Below, in pieces: positions 6,414 through 14,524 of a DNA stretch of 51,232 bases. A program made the translations under genes and the position numbers. The notes under the pieces are model-generated. The model worked only from the letters and a program-made list of their open reading frames with translations, was not told where the DNA came from and made no database searches. How positions within the stretch are numbered: the stretch's first letter is position 1; every line of letters begins with the position of its first letter. The stretch lies in contig CAWIHA010000036.1 in assembly GCA_963835855.1 (NCBI GenBank), positions 1 through 51,232 on the forward strand. The letters run 5' to 3'. The DNA comes from CAWIHA01 sp963835855 (GTDB taxonomy: Bacteria; Acidobacteriota; Terriglobia; Bryobacterales; Bryobacteraceae).

Positions 6414-6774
6414 TACCTTAAGAGAGCGCACCCGCAGGGCGAAGCCGCAGGCACGGCAGTCCGCCGCGCGGGGAAGAGAACTTGTGTGTGGCCACACATC
6501 GGCGATGCGGGAAGTGGTGATCGCCGCGCCGCTATGAGGTGCCGCCCCAAGACCCAACGGCGAGCTTCCTTCTTGACACCACCCCGCTGTGCAATCCCGC
6601 CAGGAAGAACCACTGCCCGACCGGTCGCCGCGTCAGGTGGCTCTCCGTCAGTAGCGCCCAATAATAGCTGGTTCGCAGGCGTTATCGCGCATTAACGTTA
6701 GCTAACCCAAGCTAAGCTGCAAGAAGGGATAAAGCAGTTCTTGCCAATCGTCTGAACGGCTGCGCAACCGGCCG

Positions 6775-7432
6775 CTATAGCACGTCCGCGAAAATGAAGC
6801 CGTCGCGCTCCACGATCTCGCCAGTCTGAATATCGATCGGACGTGAAAAGACCGGGGCGTCGTGGACAAAAGTATGAAATTCGCCATTCTCGCCGCACGG
6901 ATCCACGCTCGATGGTAAAGCGGAGATAAATGCCGCATCGAAGCCGCGCCCGGCGTAACTGCGATCCAGATGTCTGGGATCCACGCACGTCACTTTCGCT
7001 TTGACGCCAGCGCGGACCATGTCGGCCGCAAGTTCCTGGGCTGGGAAGGTTCCAGAGAGGGAAGAGTGGCTCAAGGCCTGTGTCCTGAAGTTGGCGCTCA
7101 CGGTACTCACGGACATCGCGAAGAAAGAGATCTCCGAAAGCGATGGTACTCACGCCCGCGGCTAGGGCGCGGCGGCAAATGCCTCCCATGAGCTCCTCAT
7201 AAATGCCGTTAGCGCACGGCCACGGAAGCTCCAGGGACCACAGCGGCAAATCGAGGCGCTCAGCCTGAGCCTCAACCAGCCGGCGCCGTATGGCGTGCAT
7301 GGCGACTCGATCGGCTGCGCAGTTAAAGGTCGTGATCAGGGCTGTCAATTCGATGCCGGCCGTCTGTTTCAGAACGTGCAGCGCCCAGGCGCTATCCTTG
7401 CCGCTGCTCCAGGAAAGGGCGATTCGTTTCAC
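6775..7432 (-). pseudogene. Diphthine--ammonia ligase-like ATP pyrophosphatase, frameshifted
   Basis: The N-terminal part (GTG at 7432, 'KRIALSWSSGKDSAWALHVL') has the PP-loop SGGKDS-like motif SSGKDSA of the MJ0570/Dph6 family. It reads to 'EPLFPLWNLP', then the frame is lost at 7035-7045. The rest continues one frame over as 'QELAADMVRAGVKAKVTCVD' to '...ERDGFIFADVL' at 6775. One extra base in the cccagccca stretch explains the break. Apart from this, all family blocks are present, including 'CGENGEFHTFV', so it is either a very recent mutation or a sequence error. The bacterial role of this family is not settled. Confidence 0.82.
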
Positions 7433-8079
7433 GCACGCATTGTAGCGCGTGCGCCGTTCCTGGTCGGATCTAGCACCGTGCAACGAAGATTTGCATCGAA
7501 GAAGTGAGACCGCCCCCGAGATCGCTAAAGGTGGTTAGCTGCGTTCCGAGGAGCGCTCATTCCGCGTACCTGTTGTTGGATGGGTCCAGGCCAAAATTCG
7601 GCGCGTTGAATGCGAGGTGGGAAAGGAGCTCAATGTGCTTTCGACTTGCGGTCTCCCGCACTCCGATTGGATTGCGAAGAATTCTCCGTAGCGGCTCTCC
7701 GTAGGTGCCTTAGTCAAGGCGCTCTAGTCCGTTTCGGCTTGGCCGCAAATGCTGTACTGGGAAATAGCCGCGCTTGGTTTCCCAGCGTTGAGGAATCGGG
7801 CTGGAACCTGCGCTGCTTAGACGGGAAACGCCCTGGCATCCGCCGATTAGCATTTGACCTAGCTTCAGTCGGCAGGCATTATGGCGCAATATCGGAAGCT
7901 ATCTTTACGGCATCCAACTCGCCACGTTGCGCCTTGGCGCGCCGCCGCGCGGCATCCGTAAGGCTGTTTCCGAGTGGGCTATCGGTCGCCCACAATCTGC
8001 GGCCATAGCCAGAACCCAAACTACGAGCCGCCTCGGGAAGGAAGTGTGTTCACCCTGATCTTGCAGGCTGCGTGAGCTC
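7433..8079. other. Intergenic stretch with degenerate sequence
   Basis: I see no gene that I can support. At about 7871-7901 the sequence GGCAGGCATTATGGCGCAAT and the bases after it resemble the end of the duplicated cassette copy A at 2205-2234 (cgcaggcattatcgcgcaat), so a third remnant of that element end lies here. Short open frames have no recognisable product. Read on the minus strand, 7895-7985 looks like eroded coding sequence. Confidence 0.45.
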
Positions 8080-9350
8080 TTACCGCGCCAACCACAGCAG
8101 CGGTGTGAGCCCAGCCGCCGCCAGGGCGGCTAGAAGGCTGAGGCTCAACACGCCGGTCTTGCGGTCGCTCAGGGAGCAGGCGTAAATTCCTTTGACTAGA
8201 TTATTGCTGGAGGCGGCAATCAGAATCGCCGCCGCTGCCACGGCCAGCGGTGCGTTTCTACCGGCGGCCTGCGTTATTCCCATGATGAACGGATCCACGT
8301 CCGTCACGCCCATCAAGGCCGCCAGCGAGTACACCCCCGCCTTGCCGAGGTAAGTCACCACCAGGTGCGTGGCCACCAGCATGGTGACGAAAAGCACCGC
8401 GAAGCCCAGGGCGGCGCGCAGTTCCAAGGGGTTCTTCGGCTTGAACTCACGCTCTACGTCTCCCGCCCTGGCATCGGGAACGCGGCTCCACAACCATCCG
8501 CAAGCGATGCTGGCTCCCGCGAGGACCAGAAACGGCACGCCCAGAATCGCAATCAGGTTTCGATTAAAGATGGTCACGAGGCCGGCCAGCCGCAGATACA
8601 TCGTGCCGGAGGCGACCAGGGTGACTCCGGAAAACAGGTGCGGCCGATTCTCCTGCTTGGCGCGCTTGGCCAGGACCACCGTAGTCACCGTGGAAGAATA
8701 GGCGCCTCCCAGCAATGCCGCCAACATCACCCCGCCTTTTCCCTTAGTGACCTTATGGATCACGTAGCTGCCGTAGGAGACGGCGCTCACCGCCACCACC
8801 ACAAGCCAGGCCTTGACCGGATTGATGGCGAACGGTCCAAATTCGCGGTTAGGAAGCACCGGCAGAATTACCGCCGAGAGCAGCAGGAACTTGGTGAAGG
8901 TGAGGATCTCTTCCGGCGCGATGCGCCGGGTGAGACCCTCCAGCGCGCCCTTCAACTCCAGCAACAGCATGCTGGCCACGGTGAGAGTGGTGGCGATCCA
9001 GAACTGTTCGCGATATACCAGCGCGGCTGCCACGTAGGTGGTCAGCGCGGACATCTCGGAGGTCACACCCGCCGTTCCGGAGGATTGCAGTTTGTTGCGG
9101 TACGACAGCATCAGGAAGCCCGCTACCACCGCGAAACCCAGGGTGACCGGCAGAATCTCCCCCCCGCCAATAAGGAGATGCCATAGGCGATGAGGCCGAT
9201 GAGAGGATACGTGCGCACACCGCCAAACGAGAACTGCCCGGTGCCGGCGCGCCGCTCCTCACGTTCCAACCCGGTCAGGAAGGAGAGAAACAGGACCAGC
9301 AGAATCTTGACGCCTTCCGGCGGCAACAATCGATAGAGATCGGTGAACAC
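8080..9350 (-). pseudogene. DUF4010 / MgtC-SapB family membrane protein, frameshifted in a G7 tract
   Basis: Polytopic inner-membrane protein. The first 60-odd codons (GTG 9350, 'ILLVLFLSFLTGLEREERRA', the MgtC/SapB N-terminal segment) end in a run of seven G at about 9159-9165 on the minus strand. The remaining roughly 360 codons, covering the DUF4010 domain ('GGAYSSTVTTVVLAKRAK', 'LMGVTDVDPFIMGITQ', 'SSNNLVKG'), are one frame away. One more G would restore a single protein of about 420 aa, the family's normal length. This could be phase variation, a sequencing error or a real loss. Function of the family is unknown; transport is likely. Confidence 0.85.
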
Positions 9351-9441
9351 AAATCAGTACAAGCATATCCGATCTCCGCACAGCGGGTAGGATAGGTAGT
9401 GTCGTGATTGGATTGGGCCGCGCCCCTCACGGAGGACAAGC

Positions 9442-9924
9442 ATGCAATCCGTTGCCATCATCCTGAGAATCTCAATCGCCTTGTGCTTGGCGCCTCTCCT
9501 AACCGGCGCGTTCGTCTCCCGCGCAGATGCCGCCGACGTTCGCGTCGACGCGATCGCGGTGAAGCCCGCGAGTCCTGGCCCATCAGCCCTCTGCGAACTT
9601 AAGGTGCGCTTGAAGAACAGTGGTAGCCGAAGCGTCTCCTATTTCAGGTTCAGCGTGAAGATCGACGGCCAGGATGTGCCTGAATACAAGCTGTACACCC
9701 ACGTGGTCAATATCGACCCCGGTACGACTGGCGAGTTGGCACTCAACAATTTCTACAGCCCGGCGGAGGCAAAAGCCTTCGAAGTCCAGGTGACACTCGT
9801 TGAGGCTCAGTGGGTGGAGGTGAAGAGGGAGGGGGCAAACACCACGACTACTCCTTCCAGCGCGGTCGCGGGGCTGCCCACAGGCGCCTCTGTCTTGGTG
9901 AAAGTGTCGCCGTCGAAAAGTTGA
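9442..9924 (+). CDS. Secreted hypothetical protein with CARDB-like beta domain
   Basis: 160 aa with a clear Sec signal peptide (residues 1-30, hydrophobic core 'ILRISIALCLAPLLTG', cleavage near 'SRADA-AD'). The mature part is beta-rich: 'LKVRLKNSGSRSVSYFRFSV' resembles CARDB/bacterial Ig-like adhesion modules. No catalytic motif seen. The C-terminus is Thr/Ser/Ala-rich. It stands alone between a membrane-protein gene on the other strand and a convergent radical SAM gene. Confidence 0.7.
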   Translation: MQSVAIILRISIALCLAPLLTGAFVSRADAADVRVDAIAVKPASPGPSALCELKVRLKNSGSRSVSYFRFSVKIDGQDVPEYKLYTHVVNIDPGTTGELALNNFYSPAEAKAFEVQVTLVEAQWVEVKREGANTTTTPSSAVAGLPTGASVLVKVSPSKS

Positions 9925-10004
9925 GCGTGACGGCCATGGTGGCCTGGATCACCATGGGGATCATGGTTCTCCAGGGCCACTACCTCATGGAACCTACCGC
10001 CTGG

Positions 10005-10039
10005 CCAGCGGCCGGTTCTCAGTGACCGGCAGCCGCTGG
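10005..10039. terminator. Candidate bidirectional hairpin between convergent genes
   Basis: The inverted repeat ccagcggccggt (10005-10016) / accggcagccgctgg (10025-10039) encloses an 8-base loop, with a few unpaired bases in the second arm. It lies between the convergent secreted-protein and radical SAM genes. No T-run follows on either strand, so it would be a weak or Rho-assisted terminator. Confidence 0.45.
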
Positions 10040-10084
10040 AAGCGGCCGCGCGACGCCGTAGCAAGGGGCAGCTTGCCGTGAATC

Positions 10085-11128
10085 TCAGAATTGCCCAAAA
10101 AAACCACCCGGAGGATCAGACAGCTTGCTGCGGCATGTCGCGCCGTGGCCCTTCATGCAATAGTCGTAGCAGTTCTTGTGCGCGATATAGACGCGCCGGA
10201 GGGACTCTGCGAGCGTCGCTCCTATCTCGAATCGCGGATCGTCGTAAATGACGGGACACGGGTAGAAGCGGAGTTCGCCGTCGATCTTCTGAATCGAGCG
10301 GCTGAAGTGGCACATCAGCAACTCGGGGGACTTGCCGAGAGCCGCGAAGCAGTTTGTAGTCACAAATACCTCGGCATGCAGCAATTCGCCGCGGCTGGCC
10401 AGAGCTGTGAGGTAATGGCCCATTTCGAGCATGTTCTCGATCAGGCTGACCTCGACCGTCGCGCCGGGAAACAGAGATCGATATCCTTCACGTATCTGCA
10501 CATCGCTTCGCCCCTCCAACAGCGGCCGTTCGGCCGCAATCACGAGCGCGAAGCCCATCTCGGCCAGCAACCGGATGGTTTCCGTCGTTTGAGCGAACGT
10601 ACCTCGCCCGCGGATGGCATCGTGGCGTTGCTCGTCCGGGCTCTCCAGCGTGATGCGCAGGGTCAGCCGGTCGCCGTGGCGCTCCTGAAGACGCCGCAGG
10701 GCTTCGAAGTGATTCCGGATATACCGGCGCCCGTTCGTGAGCACTTCGACAGGCGCGATTTCGAGAGCAAAGGCGAGGCTTTCCAGAAATTCGTCGTTCC
10801 GCTCCGCCCGGCTGCGCAGCATGTTCTCGTTGACAAAGACTTCGCCACCGGTGAAGTAGATCTTCCGAACGCCGAAGCGGGCGGATGCTTCCAAATGGGG
10901 CCGGAGCTCGGCGAATGCGATCTGTTCCAGCCGGTTGTTCGCCGGGGAGGAAGCCATATAGCAGTGCTTGCAGCGAAGATCACAGAGAGAGCCTTGCATC
11001 ACCCAGAGGTCTTCCAGCACAGGCCGGCTCCCGAGGCGCTTCGGCTCCACGAATCCGCGCTCTTCGCCACGCGGGTTCACCAATTCGAGTCCATCAGGAT
11101 GTTGCGGCCTAGTCACTTTCAGATTCAT
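10085..11128 (-). CDS. Radical SAM protein with C-terminal cysteine cluster
   Basis: 347 aa. The radical SAM cluster motif is CDLRCKHC (Cys49, 53, 56), followed by the 'YFTGGEVFV' SAM-binding block. The C-terminal third has further cysteines ('LLMCHFSR', 'RFYPCPVI', 'HKNCYDYCMKGHGATC'), suggesting a SPASM-like auxiliary Fe-S cluster. It diverges, with only 46 bp between, from two glycosyltransferase-like genes of the arsenosugar-associated families, so it probably belongs to the same pathway. Substrate unknown. A TGGTATACT extended -10-like sequence lies immediately before the ATG, which would give an almost leaderless mRNA. Confidence 0.85.
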   Translation of the reverse strand: MNLKVTRPQHPDGLELVNPRGEERGFVEPKRLGSRPVLEDLWVMQGSLCDLRCKHCYMASSPANNRLEQIAFAELRPHLEASARFGVRKIYFTGGEVFVNENMLRSRAERNDEFLESLAFALEIAPVEVLTNGRRYIRNHFEALRRLQERHGDRLTLRITLESPDEQRHDAIRGRGTFAQTTETIRLLAEMGFALVIAAERPLLEGRSDVQIREGYRSLFPGATVEVSLIENMLEMGHYLTALASRGELLHAEVFVTTNCFAALGKSPELLMCHFSRSIQKIDGELRFYPCPVIYDDPRFEIGATLAESLRRVYIAHKNCYDYCMKGHGATCRSKLSDPPGGFFGQF

Positions 11129-11174
11129 AGGAGTATACCAGTACTTTTCATGCGGCTTGATAAGCTGATCTGTG

Positions 11175-11867
11175 ATGGTTCCTATGCCCTCCGCCCCGAC
11201 TATATCGATCGTCGTTCCCGTTTACAACGAGGAGGCGCACATCGGCGGGCTGCTGGAGGGCCTGAGCTCGCAGAGGTTTGCAGAGGTCATCGTGGTAGAT
11301 GGCGGCTCCACCGACCGGACCGCGGAGCTTGCCGCGCAAAGGGCGCGTCTCATCCGAAGCGAGATTGGGCGCGCGGCGCAGATGAACGTGGGGGCGGCGG
11401 CCGCTTCAGGTGAGGTGCTGCTGTTCCTTCACGCCGATGTGCGCCTCGATGCGGGCGCTCTGGACCAGATCCGCCGCGTCATGGAGGATGGCATCATCGT
11501 GGGCGGCAACTTCGACATCCGGTACGTAGGAGACGACTGGGCCGCCAGCATCTTCACACGAATCAACCGCTGGCGTCGAAACTGGGGGATATTCTATGGC
11601 GATTCGGGCATCTTCTGCCGCCGATCCGTTTTCGAAAGGCTGGGCGGGTACCGATCGTGGCCGATCATGGAAGACTACGACTTTGCGCGGCGGCTGTCGA
11701 AAGCCGGCAGGCTAGCCCTGCTCGATGCCCCTATCTGGGTTTCCGACCGCCGATGGCGCAATTCTGGCCTGCTTCAGACGTTGTGGAGCTGGTTCCTGAT
11801 CCAGGGACTGTACTATCTGGGCGTGCCGCCTCAGCTTCTGGCTCGACTTTATCGCCATGTCCGGTGA
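11175..11867 (+). CDS. GT2-type glycosyltransferase, TIGR04283 (arsenosugar-associated) family
   Basis: 230 aa GT-A fold transferase: 'SIVVPVYNEEAHIGG' at the N-terminus, 'VDGGSTDRTAELA' (nucleotide binding), 'LLFLHADVRLD' (DxD-like metal site), and 'GDSGIFCRRSVFERLGGY'. These blocks match the TIGR04283 subfamily. Its arsenosugar name comes from genome association and does not establish the substrate. The start is uncertain (GTG 11172, ATG 11175 or ATG 11184). Followed after 62 bp by the TIGR04282-type partner, with which it commonly pairs. Confidence 0.86.
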   Translation: MVPMPSAPTISIVVPVYNEEAHIGGLLEGLSSQRFAEVIVVDGGSTDRTAELAAQRARLIRSEIGRAAQMNVGAAAASGEVLLFLHADVRLDAGALDQIRRVMEDGIIVGGNFDIRYVGDDWAASIFTRINRWRRNWGIFYGDSGIFCRRSVFERLGGYRSWPIMEDYDFARRLSKAGRLALLDAPIWVSDRRWRNSGLLQTLWSWFLIQGLYYLGVPPQLLARLYRHVR

Positions 11868-11929
11868 CTTCGTTCTACAGCACCGTCTGAAGTTTCCGTC
11901 TTGAGGTCCCTTCAGCATAAAATCGGAAC

Positions 11930-12508
11930 TTGTTTCCCCTGGTCGTTCTATTCGCGAAAGCGCCGGTGCCGGGGCGCGTGAAGACGCGGCTGGGAGTCGA
12001 TCCGCAGCGCGCAGCCGATCTGCACTCCTCGTTCGTCCGCCAAACACTAGTCATGCTGGAATCCTTACGCGGCGAAGTGGACGTCGAACTCTCTACCGAT
12101 GAGGCAACGCGGGCCTGGGGTGAGTTTCCCGTAGCGCGGTCGGTGCAGGCTGCCGGGCAACTCGGAGAACGGATCTACGCGGCTCTCGAACCGGCGCTTG
12201 CGGCAGGACGGCCGAAGGCGCTGATCCTCGGCAGCGACTCCCCCAGTCTGCCGGCGGCGCACATTCGCGCTTTGTTGGGTTCCTCTGCCGATGTGGCCAT
12301 CGGTCCGGTGGAAGATGGTGGATTCTACGCCATCGCATGCGGCAGAACAGTCCCGGCGATGTTCGAGGGCGTTCGATGGTCCACCGGGGCCACGCTCAGC
12401 GACGCGGTCAAGGCGTTGACGAGTTGCGGGCTCAGCGTCGAACTGGGGCCCGCGTGGTTCGACGTGGACAGGCCCGAAGATCTCGCGCGGCTTGGCGGGT
12501 CGCAATGA
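11930..12508 (+). CDS. DUF2064 glycosyltransferase-like protein, TIGR04282 family
   Basis: 192 aa. The signature 'LFAKAPVPGRVKTRLG' opens the protein, followed by 'LILGSDSPSLPAAHIRALL' and 'IGPVEDGGFYAIA', the nucleotidyl/glycosyltransferase A-type blocks of DUF2064. It starts with TTG at 11930, placing the signature at the normal distance from the N-terminus. Pairs with the TIGR04283 gene upstream and converges, 17 bp apart, on the selenoprotein gene. Confidence 0.86.
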   Translation: MFPLVVLFAKAPVPGRVKTRLGVDPQRAADLHSSFVRQTLVMLESLRGEVDVELSTDEATRAWGEFPVARSVQAAGQLGERIYAALEPALAAGRPKALILGSDSPSLPAAHIRALLGSSADVAIGPVEDGGFYAIACGRTVPAMFEGVRWSTGATLSDAVKALTSCGLSVELGPAWFDVDRPEDLARLGGSQ

Positions 12509-12525
12509 CAGGGCTCAACTCAGTT

Positions 12526-13257
12526 CTAAACCAACGATTGGATTACAGGCGGAAAGCTCTCGACGAGCAATTCGAAGGCCGCCAGGATAATGCGCGTTTG
12601 AAGTGCAGCGTCGTTCGGCGCTCCCAAGGGATAGCCCAACGGGAAGTCTACGAACAATGCCCGAGGTGGAGCGACTCGTACTGTGATCTCGCGCAGCAGC
12701 GTAACGGAGACCGTTGGAATGCCGGCTCTCTCGATGATGCTCTGGATCAGTCCGACCGACTGATGGCACATCGGTCAGACTGGCGTCAGCAGAACAGCAT
12801 CCACTGCATCTTCCAGCAGCATTCGCGCAACCTCCGGAGCGGTGTTGGCGATGAGCCGGCCTGGAGCGGTGATCGAGCCCATGAAGCTGAAATGTCGCGG
12901 CGCAACGGAGCCCATGACGCCCTCCTCCGCCAGGGACTTCAGCCGATCGAGCGGCAGAGCCAAATTCTTGTCCGATGCAATCCCGCGGGTGTCAAAGGCG
13001 TCGCTTTTGTGAGCCACGAGCAGTGCACTCAAGTCTGTATTAGCAGGGATGACGCGGTACGAGTGGTCTCCTCCACGAATGGAGGTGTCGAACGGGGGCT
13101 GGTCCGGCTTGAAGTAGGCCGCGGTCGTAACCACTGCTACCCGAGCCTCGCGAAGCGGCTTCTCTAAGCACGCGCCCGGTCGCCAGTCGACTCTCCGATA
13201 CGGGTACGCCCTCATGAAGACCTGGTACGCTAGCTTGAGGTCGGAAATCTTCGCCAT
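12526..13257 (-). CDS. GrdB/PrdB-like reductase-family selenoprotein (Sec encoded by in-frame TGA)
   Basis: 243 aa when the TGA at 12775-12777 is read as selenocysteine 161. The context is 'DAVLLTPV-U-PMCHQSVGLIQ', the conserved redox site (UxxCxxS) of the glycine/sarcosine/betaine/proline reductase selenoprotein B family. The reading frame continues without break to TAG at 12526, with typical family sequence ('RAGIPTVSVTLLREI', 'PPRALFVDFPLGYPLGAPND') after the TGA. A hairpin with SECIS properties starts 10 nt after the TGA. Without recoding, only a 160-aa product lacking the active site would be made. It is a stand-alone member, not part of a clostridial glycine reductase operon. Substrate unknown. 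Confidence 0.88.
12746..12764 (-). promoter_or_regulatory. Bacterial SECIS hairpin
   Basis: On the minus strand, atcagtc (12764-12758), loop ggtcg (12757-12753) and gactgat (12752-12746) form a seven-pair perfect stem. It begins 10 nt after the UGA, close to the 11-nt spacing of the E. coli fdhF element, and its loop contains the GGUC seen in that element. SelB would bind it to direct Sec insertion. Confidence 0.82.
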
Positions 13258-13897
<640 letters not shown>

Positions 13898-14085
13898 GCA
13901 AGGTACAGCAATACGAGAATCATTACAGCAGAGCGCTTGCCTGAGTGTCAACCAGAACCCGCTGCGCTGTGGCGTACGCGCCTGGCGCCTCGCTGCGCCG
14001 CAGCCGCTTGGCGCGCGTCGATGACGGCTGCACGCGCAGGCGGCTTGCTGCCTGCCCTTCCTCGCAGGACAATGAGAGTGAAGCC

Positions 14086-14340
14086 ATGGTTCTGAGGATG
14101 CCACTTGTCGTGTGGGCCTCGATCCTCTGGGTCGCTGTGGCCGGCGCCTTCGGCGTGATCCTGCTCTATCGCTTCCTCATCACCGTGAAAGAGCACGACC
14201 AGCTCTTCATCGGCCCCGCCGAAATGCAGCGCGCCGCGGACCACCGCCGTGACGTCAACCGCGTCGCCGCCGGCTTCGGCATCGCATCCCTGGCGCTGCT
14301 CATCGCGATCATCCTCATGTGGGCTCTCGGACGGCCGTGA
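14086..14340 (+). CDS. Small two-helix membrane protein
   Basis: 84 aa with two predicted transmembrane helices: residues about 8-28 ('VWASILWVAVAGAFGVILLY') and about 62-81 ('FGIASLALLIAIILMWAL'). The connecting segment is charged ('RAADHRRDVNRVA') and probably cytoplasmic or periplasmic. No family recognised. ATG 14098 is an alternative start. It sits alone between the tRNA and valS. Confidence 0.6.
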   Translation: MVLRMPLVVWASILWVAVAGAFGVILLYRFLITVKEHDQLFIGPAEMQRAADHRRDVNRVAAGFGIASLALLIAIILMWALGRP

Positions 14341-14399
14341 GGAGGCGAGACAAATGCCGGGATCCTACGAAGAAGCGAGACCGCACAGGTTGAATGCCT

Positions 14400-14456
14400 G
14401 TGCCACATCAACTGCTGCGGGCCTCCCGTGGCACAAATCCTCAGTTCGCGGGTTTT
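14400..14456 (+). repeat. Dispersed hairpin repeat, copy 1
   Basis: Contains the inverted repeat GTGCCAC (14400-14406) / GTGGCAC (14428-14434), with a middle of the form cctcccgtggca. A second copy lies at 23233-23290 with the same layout and about three quarters identity. It is non-coding and lies 70 bp before valS. Confidence 0.6.
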
Positions 14457-14524
14457 TCTGACCACCTAAGCCGCCGCCGCAAGCAGGTCGCGCGAGGGCT
14501 GCATGCTATATTGGGAATCTTCGC

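Larger units (their letters stand above)
5402..6700 (+). repeat. Duplicated cassette, copy B (complete)
   Basis: Counterpart of 1585-2234, with an expanded array of five precursor genes where copy A has one. The non-coding downstream part (6414-6690) matches 1943-2220 with scattered substitutions. Near its end, 6676-6707 contains the palindrome GTTAGCTAAC, which copy A lacks. No gene is seen in 6414-6774. Long open frames across this DNA on the minus strand arise from the repeats and are not proteins. Confidence 0.9.

Noticed and set aside
5403..6557. A 384-codon open frame on the minus strand across the precursor array
   Set aside because: It exists only because the 162-bp repeats lack stops in that frame. 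The plus strand carries the leader motif, ribosome-binding sites and coupled stops, so the long frame is a shadow.
7610..8008. A 132-codon open frame in the 7.4-8.1 kb gap
   Set aside because: No recognisable domain and no ribosome-binding site, and it covers a remnant of the cassette end repeat. Probably chance.
12526..12771. Two separate genes in place of the selenoprotein
   Set aside because: The downstream part begins with an internal Met in the middle of the conserved redox site and has no ribosome-binding site. The frame is continuous through the TGA and a SECIS hairpin follows it.
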